Below, one piece after another: positions 21,466 through 31,980 of a stretch of DNA of 64,000 bases. Position 1 is the stretch's first letter; each line of letters begins with the position of its first letter. A program made the translations under genes and the position numbers. Source of the stretch: Paraglaciecola hydrolytica (GTDB lineage Bacteria > Pseudomonadota > Gammaproteobacteria > Enterobacterales > Alteromonadaceae); the NCBI RefSeq assembly GCF_001565895.1, contig NZ_LSNE01000003.1, forward strand, positions 788,380 through 852,379, written 5' to 3'. Below the pieces are notes generated by a model. The model worked only from the letters and a program-made list of their open reading frames with translations, did not search any database and was not told where the DNA came from.

Positions 21466-22578
21466 TTACGCAATCAAATCGTGAATTTCATTCAGCGAAG
21501 GTAGTATGTGTGATTCTTGATAAAACAAACGATTAAGCCGTCCCAGCAAATTAACCGAACGTGAAGGATCGTGAGCTTTACGTCGATGTGAACTGCTGGT
21601 TTGCAAAAATTCCCAGGGTTTGAGGTTCCATTCCAGAATTTCTTCCAGCGAAATATCCTGCTGACTGACGGTACTTAAGATACGTTCGGTTTTACTTTCA
21701 TTGGTGGCTAAAGCCGTTTGCTCATAAAGGCTATCCACATTTTGGCCAATTATTTCAATGGTGTGGTAGATCGCCTGCCAAATCTCATCATGACTATGAT
21801 GTTTACCTTTAGGTGCATAATAACCCATCACTTCCCATTCCAGTTCAGCATTACCTACTGCAATCGAACTGCCGGCTCTGGGCGAATAAGATAAGTCGGG
21901 GCGGGCACCAATATTATAGGCATCAACAGACAAACCTATATTGATGGCAATATCCCCCATCTGATTTGTATTTATATAAATGGCTTCAAAAGCGGCTCGT
22001 TTTACGCCCATCCAGCCATATACAACAGGGGGGAGCGCAGCAAAATCACGCACATCATCGGGTAAGTCTTCACCGTATTTATCGATAAACAAGGGCGAGG
22101 GATCTTGGGTGACGTTTTCGTTAGGAACCCAAATTTCATACTCCTGGCGATTGTCAGCCTTACCGCGGCTTTTGATGCCATAAGATAAGTTGATAGGCCG
22201 ACATATTTTTCGGTCTTCGCCTTCCTTATGGAAAAATTCCGAACGAAAACGTTTGATAAAAGGCGCCTCTAATCCGGCAATAGCCGCAGTAGGATAACGA
22301 AAACCGATGTCACTGTGACTGACCACTTTAAAACCGTCAATATGCTTTTCGAGCAGGGATTTAACCCCGCGTAAGGTTTTGAAATTAGGCACCACTATAC
22401 TGCGCTCGGGTTCAATACTAAGGCGTTTGCCCTCGGCCGTCACAAACTTAGGCGTTTTATGATAGCCATGTTTATCGAGCCCCAAACTTTGCGCGAAGTG
22501 ATTTCTCGTCATGGCGAGTTCGCTAAAAAGCGCATCGTGATTACGAATATGTTTGAATAATGGTCGGTGGGTGGCCAT
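21466..22578 (-). CDS. conserved protein of unknown function
   Basis: 370 residues, which I do not recognise. It has no signal peptide or membrane segment, so it is probably cytoplasmic. The sequence is well-formed and globular, with Pro/Gly/aromatic-rich segments (GFRYPTAAIAGLEAPF, PVVYGWMGVKRAAFEA, ELEWEVMGYYAP) and a charged helical C-terminal third. There is a His/Asp-rich spot KGKHHSHDEIW near residue 260 that could bind metal, but nothing proves it. It is convergent with pmbA and a neighbour of nfeD. Codon use looks like its neighbours. The existence of the gene is well supported by its length and by ordinary amino-acid composition. Confidence 0.75.
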   Translation of the reverse strand: MATHRPLFKHIRNHDALFSELAMTRNHFAQSLGLDKHGYHKTPKFVTAEGKRLSIEPERSIVVPNFKTLRGVKSLLEKHIDGFKVVSHSDIGFRYPTAAIAGLEAPFIKRFRSEFFHKEGEDRKICRPINLSYGIKSRGKADNRQEYEIWVPNENVTQDPSPLFIDKYGEDLPDDVRDFAALPPVVYGWMGVKRAAFEAIYINTNQMGDIAINIGLSVDAYNIGARPDLSYSPRAGSSIAVGNAELEWEVMGYYAPKGKHHSHDEIWQAIYHTIEIIGQNVDSLYEQTALATNESKTERILSTVSQQDISLEEILEWNLKPWEFLQTSSSHRRKAHDPSRSVNLLGRLNRLFYQESHILPSLNEIHDLIA

Positions 22579-22687
22579 CGTCTTTTGCTCTCCATTGCGC
22601 TTTAATTGTATTGCCTCTTTTTATATGGGGAACATAGGCAAAGTACAAGCAAATCTTCGATGTGTTTGTGCAGATAGTTGGGATATA

Positions 22688-22711
22688 AAAAGCACTCTAA
22701 AGAGTGCTTTT
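22688..22711 (-). terminator. terminator downstream of nfeD
   Basis: A self-complementary stretch AAAAGCACTCT / AGAGTGCTTTT with a minimal loop. Read on the minus strand it ends in a T5 run, 64 nt after the nfeD stop. Confidence 0.8.
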
Positions 22712-22774
22712 GCATACTATTTTGTTGTTATGCGGCTTTAAGTCAAAAACGTCATAGTCTTTATTTGCCCACGT

Positions 22775-23227
22775 TTATTGAGCTTTAATATAAAACACAC
22801 CCACTGCTGCTTCACTTACTTCTACTTTAGTACCCGCAACTAGAGTTTCAGAACTGATAAGTTTCCACTCGATCCCTGAGTAACGGTATTTAGCTTGATG
22901 CTCGGGTGACACGGTTTCTGTTAGTACAAAACTGTGCCCCACCAAATCGCCTTTAGCCTTGGTTTTGTCCACTTTAGATTGGAGTTTTTTGAGCGGCTTC
23001 CACAATATAATTGCAGCCAAGGCGGTTAATATTGCCACTGACATAGCTGCATTTGTGATGGTTTCTGGAAATAGTCCAACATACAACAATACGCCTGTTA
23101 TGGCCGCTGCTAGGCCCACAAAAAATAGTACAAAGGTTGAAAAACCTAACACGGCTATTTCAATGGCCAGCAGGGCTAAACCGAGTATCAATAAGCTTTC
23201 AGCCAAATTATTGCTTACCCATTCCAT
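22775..23227 (-). CDS. NfeD-family membrane protein (YbbJ type)
   Basis: 150 residues: two to three membrane helices in the first ~80 residues, then a soluble OB-fold (~90-150; GDLVGHSFVLTETV, IEWKLIS). This is the short NfeD1b form that pairs with an SPFH protein. It starts 3 nt after the SPFH gene stops, so the two are one operon, like ybbJ-qmcA in Escherichia coli. The likely role is to help organise the SPFH membrane microdomain. Confidence 0.9.
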   Translation of the reverse strand: MEWVSNNLAESLLILGLALLAIEIAVLGFSTFVLFFVGLAAAITGVLLYVGLFPETITNAAMSVAILTALAAIILWKPLKKLQSKVDKTKAKGDLVGHSFVLTETVSPEHQAKYRYSGIEWKLISSETLVAGTKVEVSEAAVGVFYIKAQ

Positions 23228-23230
23228 ACA

Positions 23231-24169
23231 TTAGGCCTTTTTGTTTAAGGTATTTATGATGGTCATTGCCTGGGCAACCATACTGGCTGCATCGGTTCCG
23301 CCATCGGGTAATAACACTACAGAAGATTCTTTGGCGATGGCACGTTTAGCTTCAATAGCTTTGGTGGCCAGATCAAGTTGAATCGCTTTTTGCCCTTGTT
23401 CGGTGGCAGCGGCTTCACCTACTTGGCGTAGTGCCTCGGCTTGTGCACTGGCTACTGCGACTATGGCCTTAGCCTCACCTTCGGCACGTAATACGGCTTC
23501 AGCCTTGTCAGCTTCAGCTGCCAATACCACAGAGGCTTTTTGTCCTTCAGCGCGGTTGATGGCAGCTTGTCTGTCGCCTTCAGATTCAAGAATTTGTGCA
23601 CGTTTCACCCGCTCAGCCTTCATTTGTGCTTCCATGGCTTCCATTACGGATTGTGGGGGCACTATGTCTTTAATTTCGTAACGTAGTACCTGAATACCCC
23701 ATGGGCCAGATGCTTCGTTGATCGCGGCGACTATGTTGGTATTGAGTACGTCACGCTCTTCAAAGGTTTTATCCAGTTCCATTTTACCTAGCTCAGAACG
23801 CATGGTGGTTTGCGCAAGTTGGGTTACCGCAAATACATAATCGTCAATGCCATAAGTGGCTTTGTAGGGATCTAAAACTCGAAAATACAGCACGCCATCT
23901 ACTGATAGGGAAATATTGTCTTTGGTGATGGCACTTTGTTCAGGCACATCAACCGCTTTTTCTTTTAAAGAACGATCAGCTGAAATTCGATCAATAAAGG
24001 GCACAATAAAATTCAAGCCCGCTTCTTTAGTGGACTGATATTTACCAAAACGTTCAATGACATAAGCGCGGTTTTGCGGCACAAACTTGATTGAGGTTTT
24101 GAGCAGGACAATGACAAAAACCAGCACCAGAGTTTGCACGTTAAGAATATAATCGAGTAGATTTTCCAT
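23231..24169 (-). CDS. qmcA: SPFH/Band-7 membrane protein QmcA
   Basis: 312 residues. One N-terminal membrane helix (~8-26), then the Band-7 domain beginning VPQNRAYVIERFGKY, and a long Ala/Glu/Arg-rich helix (~190-270) that drives oligomerisation. QmcA/stomatin proteins form large cage-like rings around membrane proteases such as FtsH. The ATG is preceded by AAGGA. A 9-bp hairpin lies just upstream of that site. Confidence 0.93.
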   Translation of the reverse strand: MENLLDYILNVQTLVLVFVIVLLKTSIKFVPQNRAYVIERFGKYQSTKEAGLNFIVPFIDRISADRSLKEKAVDVPEQSAITKDNISLSVDGVLYFRVLDPYKATYGIDDYVFAVTQLAQTTMRSELGKMELDKTFEERDVLNTNIVAAINEASGPWGIQVLRYEIKDIVPPQSVMEAMEAQMKAERVKRAQILESEGDRQAAINRAEGQKASVVLAAEADKAEAVLRAEGEAKAIVAVASAQAEALRQVGEAAATEQGQKAIQLDLATKAIEAKRAIAKESSVVLLPDGGTDAASMVAQAMTIINTLNKKA

Positions 24170-24185
24170 GTATTGCTTCCTTACT

Positions 24186-24210
24186 ACAGGTGGCGAGATT
24201 TGCCACCTGT
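24186..24210 (-). terminator. hairpin in the leader of qmcA
   Basis: A perfect 9-bp stem ACAGGTGGC / GCCACCTGT with a 7-nt loop, between the end of the DUF5916 gene and the qmcA ribosome-binding site. There is no T-run. It could be a weak terminator or 3' stabiliser for the upstream gene, or a structure in the qmcA leader. Confidence 0.5.
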
Positions 24211-24232
24211 CTAATATCTGTTCTTTTGGCTA

Positions 24233-26563
24233 CTAATTCAACCAAGCATAGCTAAATTTCATGAAAACAGAATGTTCGGTGTTAGTAAGTGAGTTGATTA
24301 CATCGTTTTGTTGCGCCGCATTTGAATAACCCACAAAAAACTTAGTGAGAGGGTTCACTTTGTAAGAATAAAGTAACTGAGCACTTAGATCACGACTGCG
24401 CTTATCCACGCTAAAAGCATACAAATCAGGATTTCGTTCAATGTCTGAATAAATCGCGATAAAACGCAAAAACTGACGTTGATCAAACTGATAAGTAATA
24501 CGCAAATCACTTAGGTTAGCGCTAAACAGAGGCTGCTCTTGTACCTCTAGTTTTTTGTAAACGTGAGTCAGATTAATTTGTAAATGCTGGCCTATATTCC
24601 AACCTATGCTAGGCACAAGTTGAGTTTGGCGACCTAAACGATTGTTATCAAAATCTATTTCATCGCCAAGGCGCACAAACAGTTCGAGGTAAAGTGGGCT
24701 AATAGGCCGAAATTCGCCATACAAAGTGACAAAACGTTCATTAAATAAGGTGGTATTGTTGCTGATGGCTAGTTTGCTCGGATCATGTCGTAAACCAACC
24801 CGTTTACGTTCGAGATAACCTAGTTCAAAATAAGACTGTAATTGGCCTTGCATGCCCAGGTAAATCTCACTTTCTTGCTCCAATAATTCACCAGCATCAT
24901 TGTGTGAAATGTCCCAGTCACCACTGATTCGAATTTTATTCCACCAGGTTTTTTCGTTATACCAATTATAACCACCACCAATGACTTTTTGTTGGTGGTC
25001 GGCCAAGGGGCCAAAACCCAAATCGGTGCGGAAATCCGCACCGCGGGATTGCAACATGGCTCGTGCGTCCCAGTTTCGTTCATCATGGTTATAGTTAATG
25101 CGATAGCCTGTATCACTAAAATTTTGGTATTTTTGTAGACGCAGTGCCGCCTCTGAAAAGTCATTATCGTTTTCACAGTTGTTAGCACAAAATTCTTTAT
25201 ATAAATCTTCGGGGTAAGCGGTATCGGATTTGAGTAATTGCACTTTTAGGGTGTCTTGCGCGCTGATTTGATACTTGCTATCAAAGCCATACACATAATT
25301 GTGGTAAGGCCCGGCTTCACGTACCGTATTGGTCCAGCCTATGGCGAGGTCATCCGATACATCATAACGATAACGCAAAGCCATATTGGTGGACTTTTCG
25401 TCAATTTGCGCAATGCTCGAACCCAGATTGCCCGGCACTAAAAACGTAGCTTGTTCGTCATTTGCCACAAACAAACCAAAAGTATGCTCATCCATGCGTC
25501 CCGTCACCTTGGTTCCATAATCAGGCGCATTGATGTTACGGGTGTAAACCAAATCAAAATTGCTTGAAAAATAATCGGCGTTTTCGAGAAAAAACGGACG
25601 TTTTTCATTAAAAAATAACGCAAAGGTATTGTTGATACTAAGTTGAGCAGAGTCAGCCTCTACTTGTGAAAAATCGGGGTTCAAGGTGGCTTGTAGTGAT
25701 ACTTCCGGAGTAATACCCCACTTAAGATCCAAACCAACTTCAGTATTGTCTGCATCTTGCCACTTAAGATCGTCAGTTGGGTTGCGACTGCGGCTTTTAC
25801 CAGTAACCAGTGAAGGTACAATCGCTAGGTTTTTGCCTTGTTTTGCCTCTTTAAATCCGTTTATCTCGCCAATCTGACACAGGTAACAGGCGTTATTACG
25901 ATCCTGAGGTAAATTGGAGATACGTAATCTGTCTTGGCGTGGGTAAAAACGCAAAAATTCGGCGGCCCACGTTTTTTGCTCGGTGCTTTCTACAAAGTTC
26001 ATGATGCGCAGTGGAATAGCAATTTCAACCTGATAACCTTGCTCATCGATGGTGCCAGCCGATTGCCAGATAGCATCCCAACTATCGTTTTCTTCCCCGA
26101 TCATTTCATTTTGAATCGCATCAATCTGAATGCCATGAGCATTAACAAAAAACTCATAAGCCAAACGTCTGTCGTTAAATGTGTCCAGCACTATGCCGAC
26201 AATGTCATCATTCCATACACTATCGCGATCACGATAATGAGCACGGATATCCTCAGGCTTAGGATCACTAGCTTTAAATGCGACATACAGGGTCTCGCCA
26301 TCTTCAAAAATCAATACTTCGGTTTTGATAGGAGGAGCGGTGTTTTCTGAAGGCCGAGTGACAAAATTGAGCTCAATACGCTGTGCCTGTTGCCACTGAC
26401 TTTCGCTTAATATTCCGTCAATTTCGATTTGTCCGTTGAGGTTGGGAATAGCATGTTGCTTGTCTACTAATTGCAGGTTTTGCGCAAAAAGTGGGGCACT
26501 CAATAGCAGCAACATAAGGGTAAAAAGGCGTTTGCCCGGCAGGCACAAAAAGAGGTAAGACAT
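24233..26563 (-). CDS. CBM9-like / DUF5916 outer-membrane protein
   Basis: 776 residues from the ATG at 26563, which gives a clean signal peptide ending AQ near residue 28; a GTG ten codons upstream is the alternative. Residues ~35-230 form a CBM9-like beta-sandwich (LNGQIEIDGILSESQWQQA, LYVAFKASDPKPEDI). The remainder is a DUF5916 domain, rich in alternating aromatic strands and ending in a typical outer-membrane barrel C-terminus (FMKFSYAWLN). The combination suggests an outer-membrane protein that may bind carbohydrate; the transport or enzymatic role is not known. It sits alone between the qmcA operon and a diguanylate cyclase. Confidence 0.85.
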   Translation of the reverse strand: MSYLFLCLPGKRLFTLMLLLLSAPLFAQNLQLVDKQHAIPNLNGQIEIDGILSESQWQQAQRIELNFVTRPSENTAPPIKTEVLIFEDGETLYVAFKASDPKPEDIRAHYRDRDSVWNDDIVGIVLDTFNDRRLAYEFFVNAHGIQIDAIQNEMIGEENDSWDAIWQSAGTIDEQGYQVEIAIPLRIMNFVESTEQKTWAAEFLRFYPRQDRLRISNLPQDRNNACYLCQIGEINGFKEAKQGKNLAIVPSLVTGKSRSRNPTDDLKWQDADNTEVGLDLKWGITPEVSLQATLNPDFSQVEADSAQLSINNTFALFFNEKRPFFLENADYFSSNFDLVYTRNINAPDYGTKVTGRMDEHTFGLFVANDEQATFLVPGNLGSSIAQIDEKSTNMALRYRYDVSDDLAIGWTNTVREAGPYHNYVYGFDSKYQISAQDTLKVQLLKSDTAYPEDLYKEFCANNCENDNDFSEAALRLQKYQNFSDTGYRINYNHDERNWDARAMLQSRGADFRTDLGFGPLADHQQKVIGGGYNWYNEKTWWNKIRISGDWDISHNDAGELLEQESEIYLGMQGQLQSYFELGYLERKRVGLRHDPSKLAISNNTTLFNERFVTLYGEFRPISPLYLELFVRLGDEIDFDNNRLGRQTQLVPSIGWNIGQHLQINLTHVYKKLEVQEQPLFSANLSDLRITYQFDQRQFLRFIAIYSDIERNPDLYAFSVDKRSRDLSAQLLYSYKVNPLTKFFVGYSNAAQQNDVINSLTNTEHSVFMKFSYAWLN

Positions 26564-26779
26564 GAGATCGGGTTCCGGTTTTTTATTATTCACTTAACTG
26601 TGAGGCGTAAATTGACGGGCGTTACCTTAATAAAATGCACCACAAAATACAGTGTTATGCGCTTAATCATCTAGTTACTCAGATTAAAGGCTCGTATATA
26701 AGTCGAAGTAAAAGAGAATTAAGTTTAAAGCAGGGGAAATTTTTTAAAAAATAGGTATTTGTCGTGATCAATAAAAGTG

Positions 26780-27841
26780 TCAGGCTGCGGCCACTACCTG
26801 ATTACGCCCAGCGTTTTTGGCTTGATATAGAGCTTTATCCGCTTCAGCAAAGGTTTGACTCAAGGGTTTATCAGGCTTGAATTGAGACACACCTATACTG
26901 ACCGTCACTTTTCCTACGGTAGAAAAAGAATGGCTTTCGACTGCTGTGCGTAGCCGCTCTGCTAAGGTTAAGGCGCTGTCAAATTTAGCACCATTAGCAA
27001 TCACTAAAAACTCTTCACCGCCCCAACGACCAAGCATATCCTGAGGACGTAAATTAGCATTCATGCATTGGGTTATTTCGCGCAGAGTATCATCCCCGAC
27101 TAAATGGCCATGCACATCATTAATTGATTTAAAAAAGTCGATATCAATTAATAACAAGGAAAACGGCGTATGTTTGGCTACACGTGAATCCAACTCTGCT
27201 TCGAGTAAACGACGGTTACCTATGCCTAACAAACCATCATTATTGGCTGCTTGCTCCATTTGCAAAGCCTTTAATTGGGATTCTTTTTGCGTTTGTTTGA
27301 GCTTGATCACACCAAACATACAAAAGATATACACAGCGTGGGATAGGGTAATGTTGATGGATAAAGCCTTAAGCGCCGCCGACTCAACGTGTAACAATCC
27401 CAAGTAAGGTAAAATCAATAAACTCACCAACAAGGCATAAATCGCGATGGTACTAATGACTGCTTGTTTAACTGACAAAAACAAAAAAGCCACCAGATAA
27501 AGAATCGGCAGCCATTGTAAGGTAGAGGAAAACGTATAAATGTCACCAGAATTGGCTGAATTGATAAAACTTAAAATGGTTAAACTTATCAGATATAGCG
27601 ACATATAAAAAAACAGTAAAATCTTGGCTGTATTAGCACGTCGTAAAAAGTGCGCAAGAAGCAAACAAAAAGCCGCCACAATGATGGTGATAAAATATCC
27701 ATAGCGGTCATAAGGTAAGATCACATCAAAGTATTCTTCTAAGCCCCAAATCAACGCCACCACTGCAATGCCAATTAGCATCAAGGTGACAAACAATCTG
27801 TCACTTGGCGTCCTGTTGCCTAGCTTATGGTGAGTGGTCAT
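26780..27841 (-). CDS. membrane diguanylate cyclase (GGDEF)
   Basis: 353 residues. About six membrane helices fill residues 18-180 with no periplasmic sensor domain of note. The GGDEF domain follows (~200-353), with the active-site motif GGEEF at 274-278 and an intact inhibitory site RPQD at 265-268. It is therefore predicted to make c-di-GMP and to be product-inhibited. The stimulus is unknown. It lies alone, with 186- and 227-nt gaps on either side. Confidence 0.93.
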   Translation of the reverse strand: MTTHHKLGNRTPSDRLFVTLMLIGIAVVALIWGLEEYFDVILPYDRYGYFITIIVAAFCLLLAHFLRRANTAKILLFFYMSLYLISLTILSFINSANSGDIYTFSSTLQWLPILYLVAFLFLSVKQAVISTIAIYALLVSLLILPYLGLLHVESAALKALSINITLSHAVYIFCMFGVIKLKQTQKESQLKALQMEQAANNDGLLGIGNRRLLEAELDSRVAKHTPFSLLLIDIDFFKSINDVHGHLVGDDTLREITQCMNANLRPQDMLGRWGGEEFLVIANGAKFDSALTLAERLRTAVESHSFSTVGKVTVSIGVSQFKPDKPLSQTFAEADKALYQAKNAGRNQVVAAA

Positions 27842-28026
27842 GGCTTATTTAAATCTCTACAAATGTTAAATCCGTCATGCTGAGATGGCATGACTAAAGC
27901 TCGCAGTGTGCCTTAGTTGAAGCGAATATGGCAATAAATTTGTGTGTTTTTTAAACAGCAGGATGTTCGATAAAGATATAAAAAGCGAGGGTTTGAATTG
28001 GGTAATAGTGCCGGCAGACGGGAATA

Positions 28027-28056
28027 AAGCTTTAGCACTTGAAAGTGCTAAAGCTT
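28027..28056. repeat. perfect 14-bp inverted repeat downstream of pepQ
   Basis: AAGCTTTAGCACTT and its exact complement are separated by only GA. It is 12 nt beyond the pepQ stop codon. There is no strong T-run on either side, so it may be a weak terminator or mRNA 3'-end stabiliser. Confidence 0.7.
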
Positions 28057-28068
28057 ATAAAGAGGGTT

Positions 28069-29412
<1,344 letters not shown>

Positions 29413-29492
29413 TTACCCTTAGCCTAACATAAGCGCTAAATGGGATACATCTGTGGTGTAAATAAGGGTTTCATCCGCTGAATTGTCAAACC

Positions 29493-29518
29493 AAAAGGTA
29501 GCCGTTTAATGCTACCTT
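29493..29518 (-). terminator. terminator of the GMC oxidoreductase operon
   Basis: An 8-bp stem AAGGTAGC / GCTACCTT with an 8-nt loop. On the minus strand the second arm runs into TTTT, 20 nt after the stop codon of the gene ending at 29538. Confidence 0.8.
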
Positions 29519-29537
29519 CCAGCCACAATGTGACTGT

Positions 29538-30299
29538 TTAGCTTTGCTCAGTATAGACATAATCACTTAAGCCAAGTTTATTCAATATTTCATCCAAGTG
29601 GGCTAAGGCCTCGTCACTGGGGCCGGGATAATCACCGGCGATTGGCACGTTACCTAAATAACCAATCTCTTTAGTGCCTTGCGGCGAACAGAAAAACGCG
29701 GCTAAAACCAGTTGGCGGAAAACGCTAAAAGCACCCGCTATACGGCTAAATTCACTAGGTGTTTGCTCAGTCTGATAGGCAATATCATCCATAATGGCAA
29801 ACTGTTGCTCGGTTTTTAAGGCGACAAATTTTTGCCCAAAACGCAAAGCCGCTTCGTCATCTATCCAGGCTAGGGTATTGAGTATATTGGGCCTGTCGTT
29901 CTGTTGTCTTTCATACGGAGCACTGACCCACTCGTCAATAACATCAGGCACATTAACTTCACTGGCCGAGGGAATATCACCATCCCGAGGTACCAAAATA
30001 TCAGAGAGCATGGCCACTAAAGTCAGTTGTTCTGCGTTTAAGGTGCGTGGCCAGGCAGAGCGGGGTGGAATGATTAAATTGGGATCTTTGCCATAACCAA
30101 CACTACTAATTGGCGTAAGCTTTAAATCTGGCCAATGGCCTACAACAGATGAGGTAATAGAAGTTGAATTGGGAGTGCAAGCCACCACGCCCGGTAATAC
30201 TGCGCTGGCCGCCAAAACACTTAACCACTTAAGTGAGTCGCGGCGACTCATGGTAGGCAAGTAGTGATAAGCTTTACTATTGGGTTGATTATCACTCAT
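29538..30299 (-). CDS. gluconate-2-dehydrogenase subunit-3-like protein (Tat-exported)
   Basis: 253 residues. A twin-arginine motif SRRDSLKWL (Arg19-Arg20) is followed by a hydrophobic stretch and a lipobox-like VVAC (Cys41), so it is probably a Tat-exported lipoprotein. The mature part matches the gluconate_2-dh3 family (LTLVAMLSDILVPRDGDIPSA; QGTKEIGYLGN near the C-terminus). These proteins are the small partner of a flavin GMC dehydrogenase and are needed for its export or maturation. The GMC gene is immediately upstream, with a 1-nt gap. Confidence 0.9.
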   Translation of the reverse strand: MSDNQPNSKAYHYLPTMSRRDSLKWLSVLAASAVLPGVVACTPNSTSITSSVVGHWPDLKLTPISSVGYGKDPNLIIPPRSAWPRTLNAEQLTLVAMLSDILVPRDGDIPSASEVNVPDVIDEWVSAPYERQQNDRPNILNTLAWIDDEAALRFGQKFVALKTEQQFAIMDDIAYQTEQTPSEFSRIAGAFSVFRQLVLAAFFCSPQGTKEIGYLGNVPIAGDYPGPSDEALAHLDEILNKLGLSDYVYTEQS

Positions 30300-30300
30300 C

Positions 30301-31980
30301 TTAGAGCACTCCTTGTTGAATTTGCCCAGCTAACCAGTTGGCATTACGCATGGCTAAGGTCATGATGGTTAAGGTGCAGTTTTTGTGGGGGTTAGAGGCA
30401 AATACGCCGGCGTCCATGACAAACAAATTGGCGCAATCCCAAGTCTGGCCCCATTGATTGGTCACCGAATCTTGTGGTGATTCGCCCATACGAGTGGTAC
30501 CTACTTCATGGATAATTTGCCCACCTTTGAGAATGGCTTTTTCAGGCTCTGGCAGTTCACCTACTTCAGCACCCATAGTGGTTAATATGTCTTTAGCGGT
30601 TTGTAATCCATGAGCAACCTGATTGATTTCATGTTGTGACCAACGCCAATGAAACTTAGCTACTGGAATGCCCCATTTATCGCTGACTTGGTCGTCGATT
30701 TCCATGTAACAATCATCGTTTGGTAACATTTCACCCCGTAAGGCAAAACTGACTGAAGCACCATAATTGGCTTTTGCTTCGTCTTTTAATGCTTTGCCAT
30801 AACCTTGAAAATTGCCTGAAACCCAAGAGCCTGGTGCGCTAAAACCACTGCCAATTTCAAAGTGATAACCTCGGGGAAAATTCAATTCACCACGTGCTTG
30901 TGCCTCATGCCCCCACCACGGCACAAACAAATGGTTGGCGGTATGGCCATCTTCGTTATAGCGCGGTCTATTGCGTAATAATGGAATTTGCGCTCCGATA
31001 CCTGCGCCGGTTGAATCCATCAAATTACGCCCAACTTGTTTGCTTGAATTGGCTAAACCTTGGGGATGTTTAGGGCTTTTTGAATTGAGCAACAAACGCG
31101 CAGACTCACAAGCACTGGCCGCAAGGATCACTACACGGGCACTGAGTTTATGTTCAGTAGCGGTAGTTTTATCGATATAACTTAGGCCTGTCACCTTGCC
31201 TTCTGCATTAGTATCTATCGCTCTCACCATGGCATTGGTGATCACTTCAAGTTTACCGGTGGCTTTAGCCATGGGCAGTAATGATGTAGTAGTTTGAAAA
31301 GCAGCACCTATGGAACAACCACGACCACAAGGGCTGGCATAAAAACATTTAGCACGATTATCTAAAGGCTGCGTTAAAACGGCACGGTGCATGGGTGCCA
31401 GAGGTATGCCGAGCTTTTTCGCCGCCGCCGCCACCAACAATTCGGGGATTCTGGGTTTGGGGGGTGGCTGTAATACTCCTGGAGCAGAGTCCGGCATATC
31501 ATCTAAACCTGTATTGGTGCCACACACACCAACAAGTGCTTCGGTTTTATCATACCAAGGGGCAATATCCTTATACTCAAAGGGCCAATCTGCACCTAAA
31601 CCATCGCGGCTTTTACCTTTAAAGTCATGTTCACTAAAACGCAGTGAATAACGACCCCAGTGATTAGTGCGGCCACCCAACATACGCGAGCGCCACCACA
31701 TAAAATCACTTCCTTCGGCACTGGTATAGGGTTCGTCTGGCACAGTCCAGCCACCGTCAACGGTGGCATCATAAAAACCAAAGTCTTTATCAACATTACC
31801 TGAGCCCAACAGAGGCGCATCGGCATTACGATGAAACATCGGGGTTTCAGTTAAAGGGTCGTAATCACGGCCGGCCTCCAGTAAAAGAACCTGAATACCC
31901 GCTTTGGTTAGCTCATAAGCCGCCATAGCGCCACCTGCTCCGGAGCCAACAATGATGACATCGTGCTTAAGTAAGGCCAT
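30301..31980 (-). CDS. GMC-family FAD oxidoreductase (sugar dehydrogenase)
   Basis: 559 residues. The FAD-binding dinucleotide motif (IIVGSGAGGAMAAYEL) is at residues 9-24. A Cys motif PCGRGCSIGAA lies near 218. The GMC C-terminal signature (EVGTTRMGESP ... NPHKNCTLTIMTLA) carries the catalytic His/Asn region. There is no own signal peptide, so it probably travels to the periplasm with its Tat-bearing subunit-3 partner. The relatives are periplasmic sugar or polyol dehydrogenases; with the DUF1080 gene beside it, oxidation at C3 of a glycoside is the best guess. It overlaps the DUF1080 stop by 1 nt. Confidence 0.92.
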   Translation of the reverse strand: MALLKHDVIIVGSGAGGAMAAYELTKAGIQVLLLEAGRDYDPLTETPMFHRNADAPLLGSGNVDKDFGFYDATVDGGWTVPDEPYTSAEGSDFMWWRSRMLGGRTNHWGRYSLRFSEHDFKGKSRDGLGADWPFEYKDIAPWYDKTEALVGVCGTNTGLDDMPDSAPGVLQPPPKPRIPELLVAAAAKKLGIPLAPMHRAVLTQPLDNRAKCFYASPCGRGCSIGAAFQTTTSLLPMAKATGKLEVITNAMVRAIDTNAEGKVTGLSYIDKTTATEHKLSARVVILAASACESARLLLNSKSPKHPQGLANSSKQVGRNLMDSTGAGIGAQIPLLRNRPRYNEDGHTANHLFVPWWGHEAQARGELNFPRGYHFEIGSGFSAPGSWVSGNFQGYGKALKDEAKANYGASVSFALRGEMLPNDDCYMEIDDQVSDKWGIPVAKFHWRWSQHEINQVAHGLQTAKDILTTMGAEVGELPEPEKAILKGGQIIHEVGTTRMGESPQDSVTNQWGQTWDCANLFVMDAGVFASNPHKNCTLTIMTLAMRNANWLAGQIQQGVL

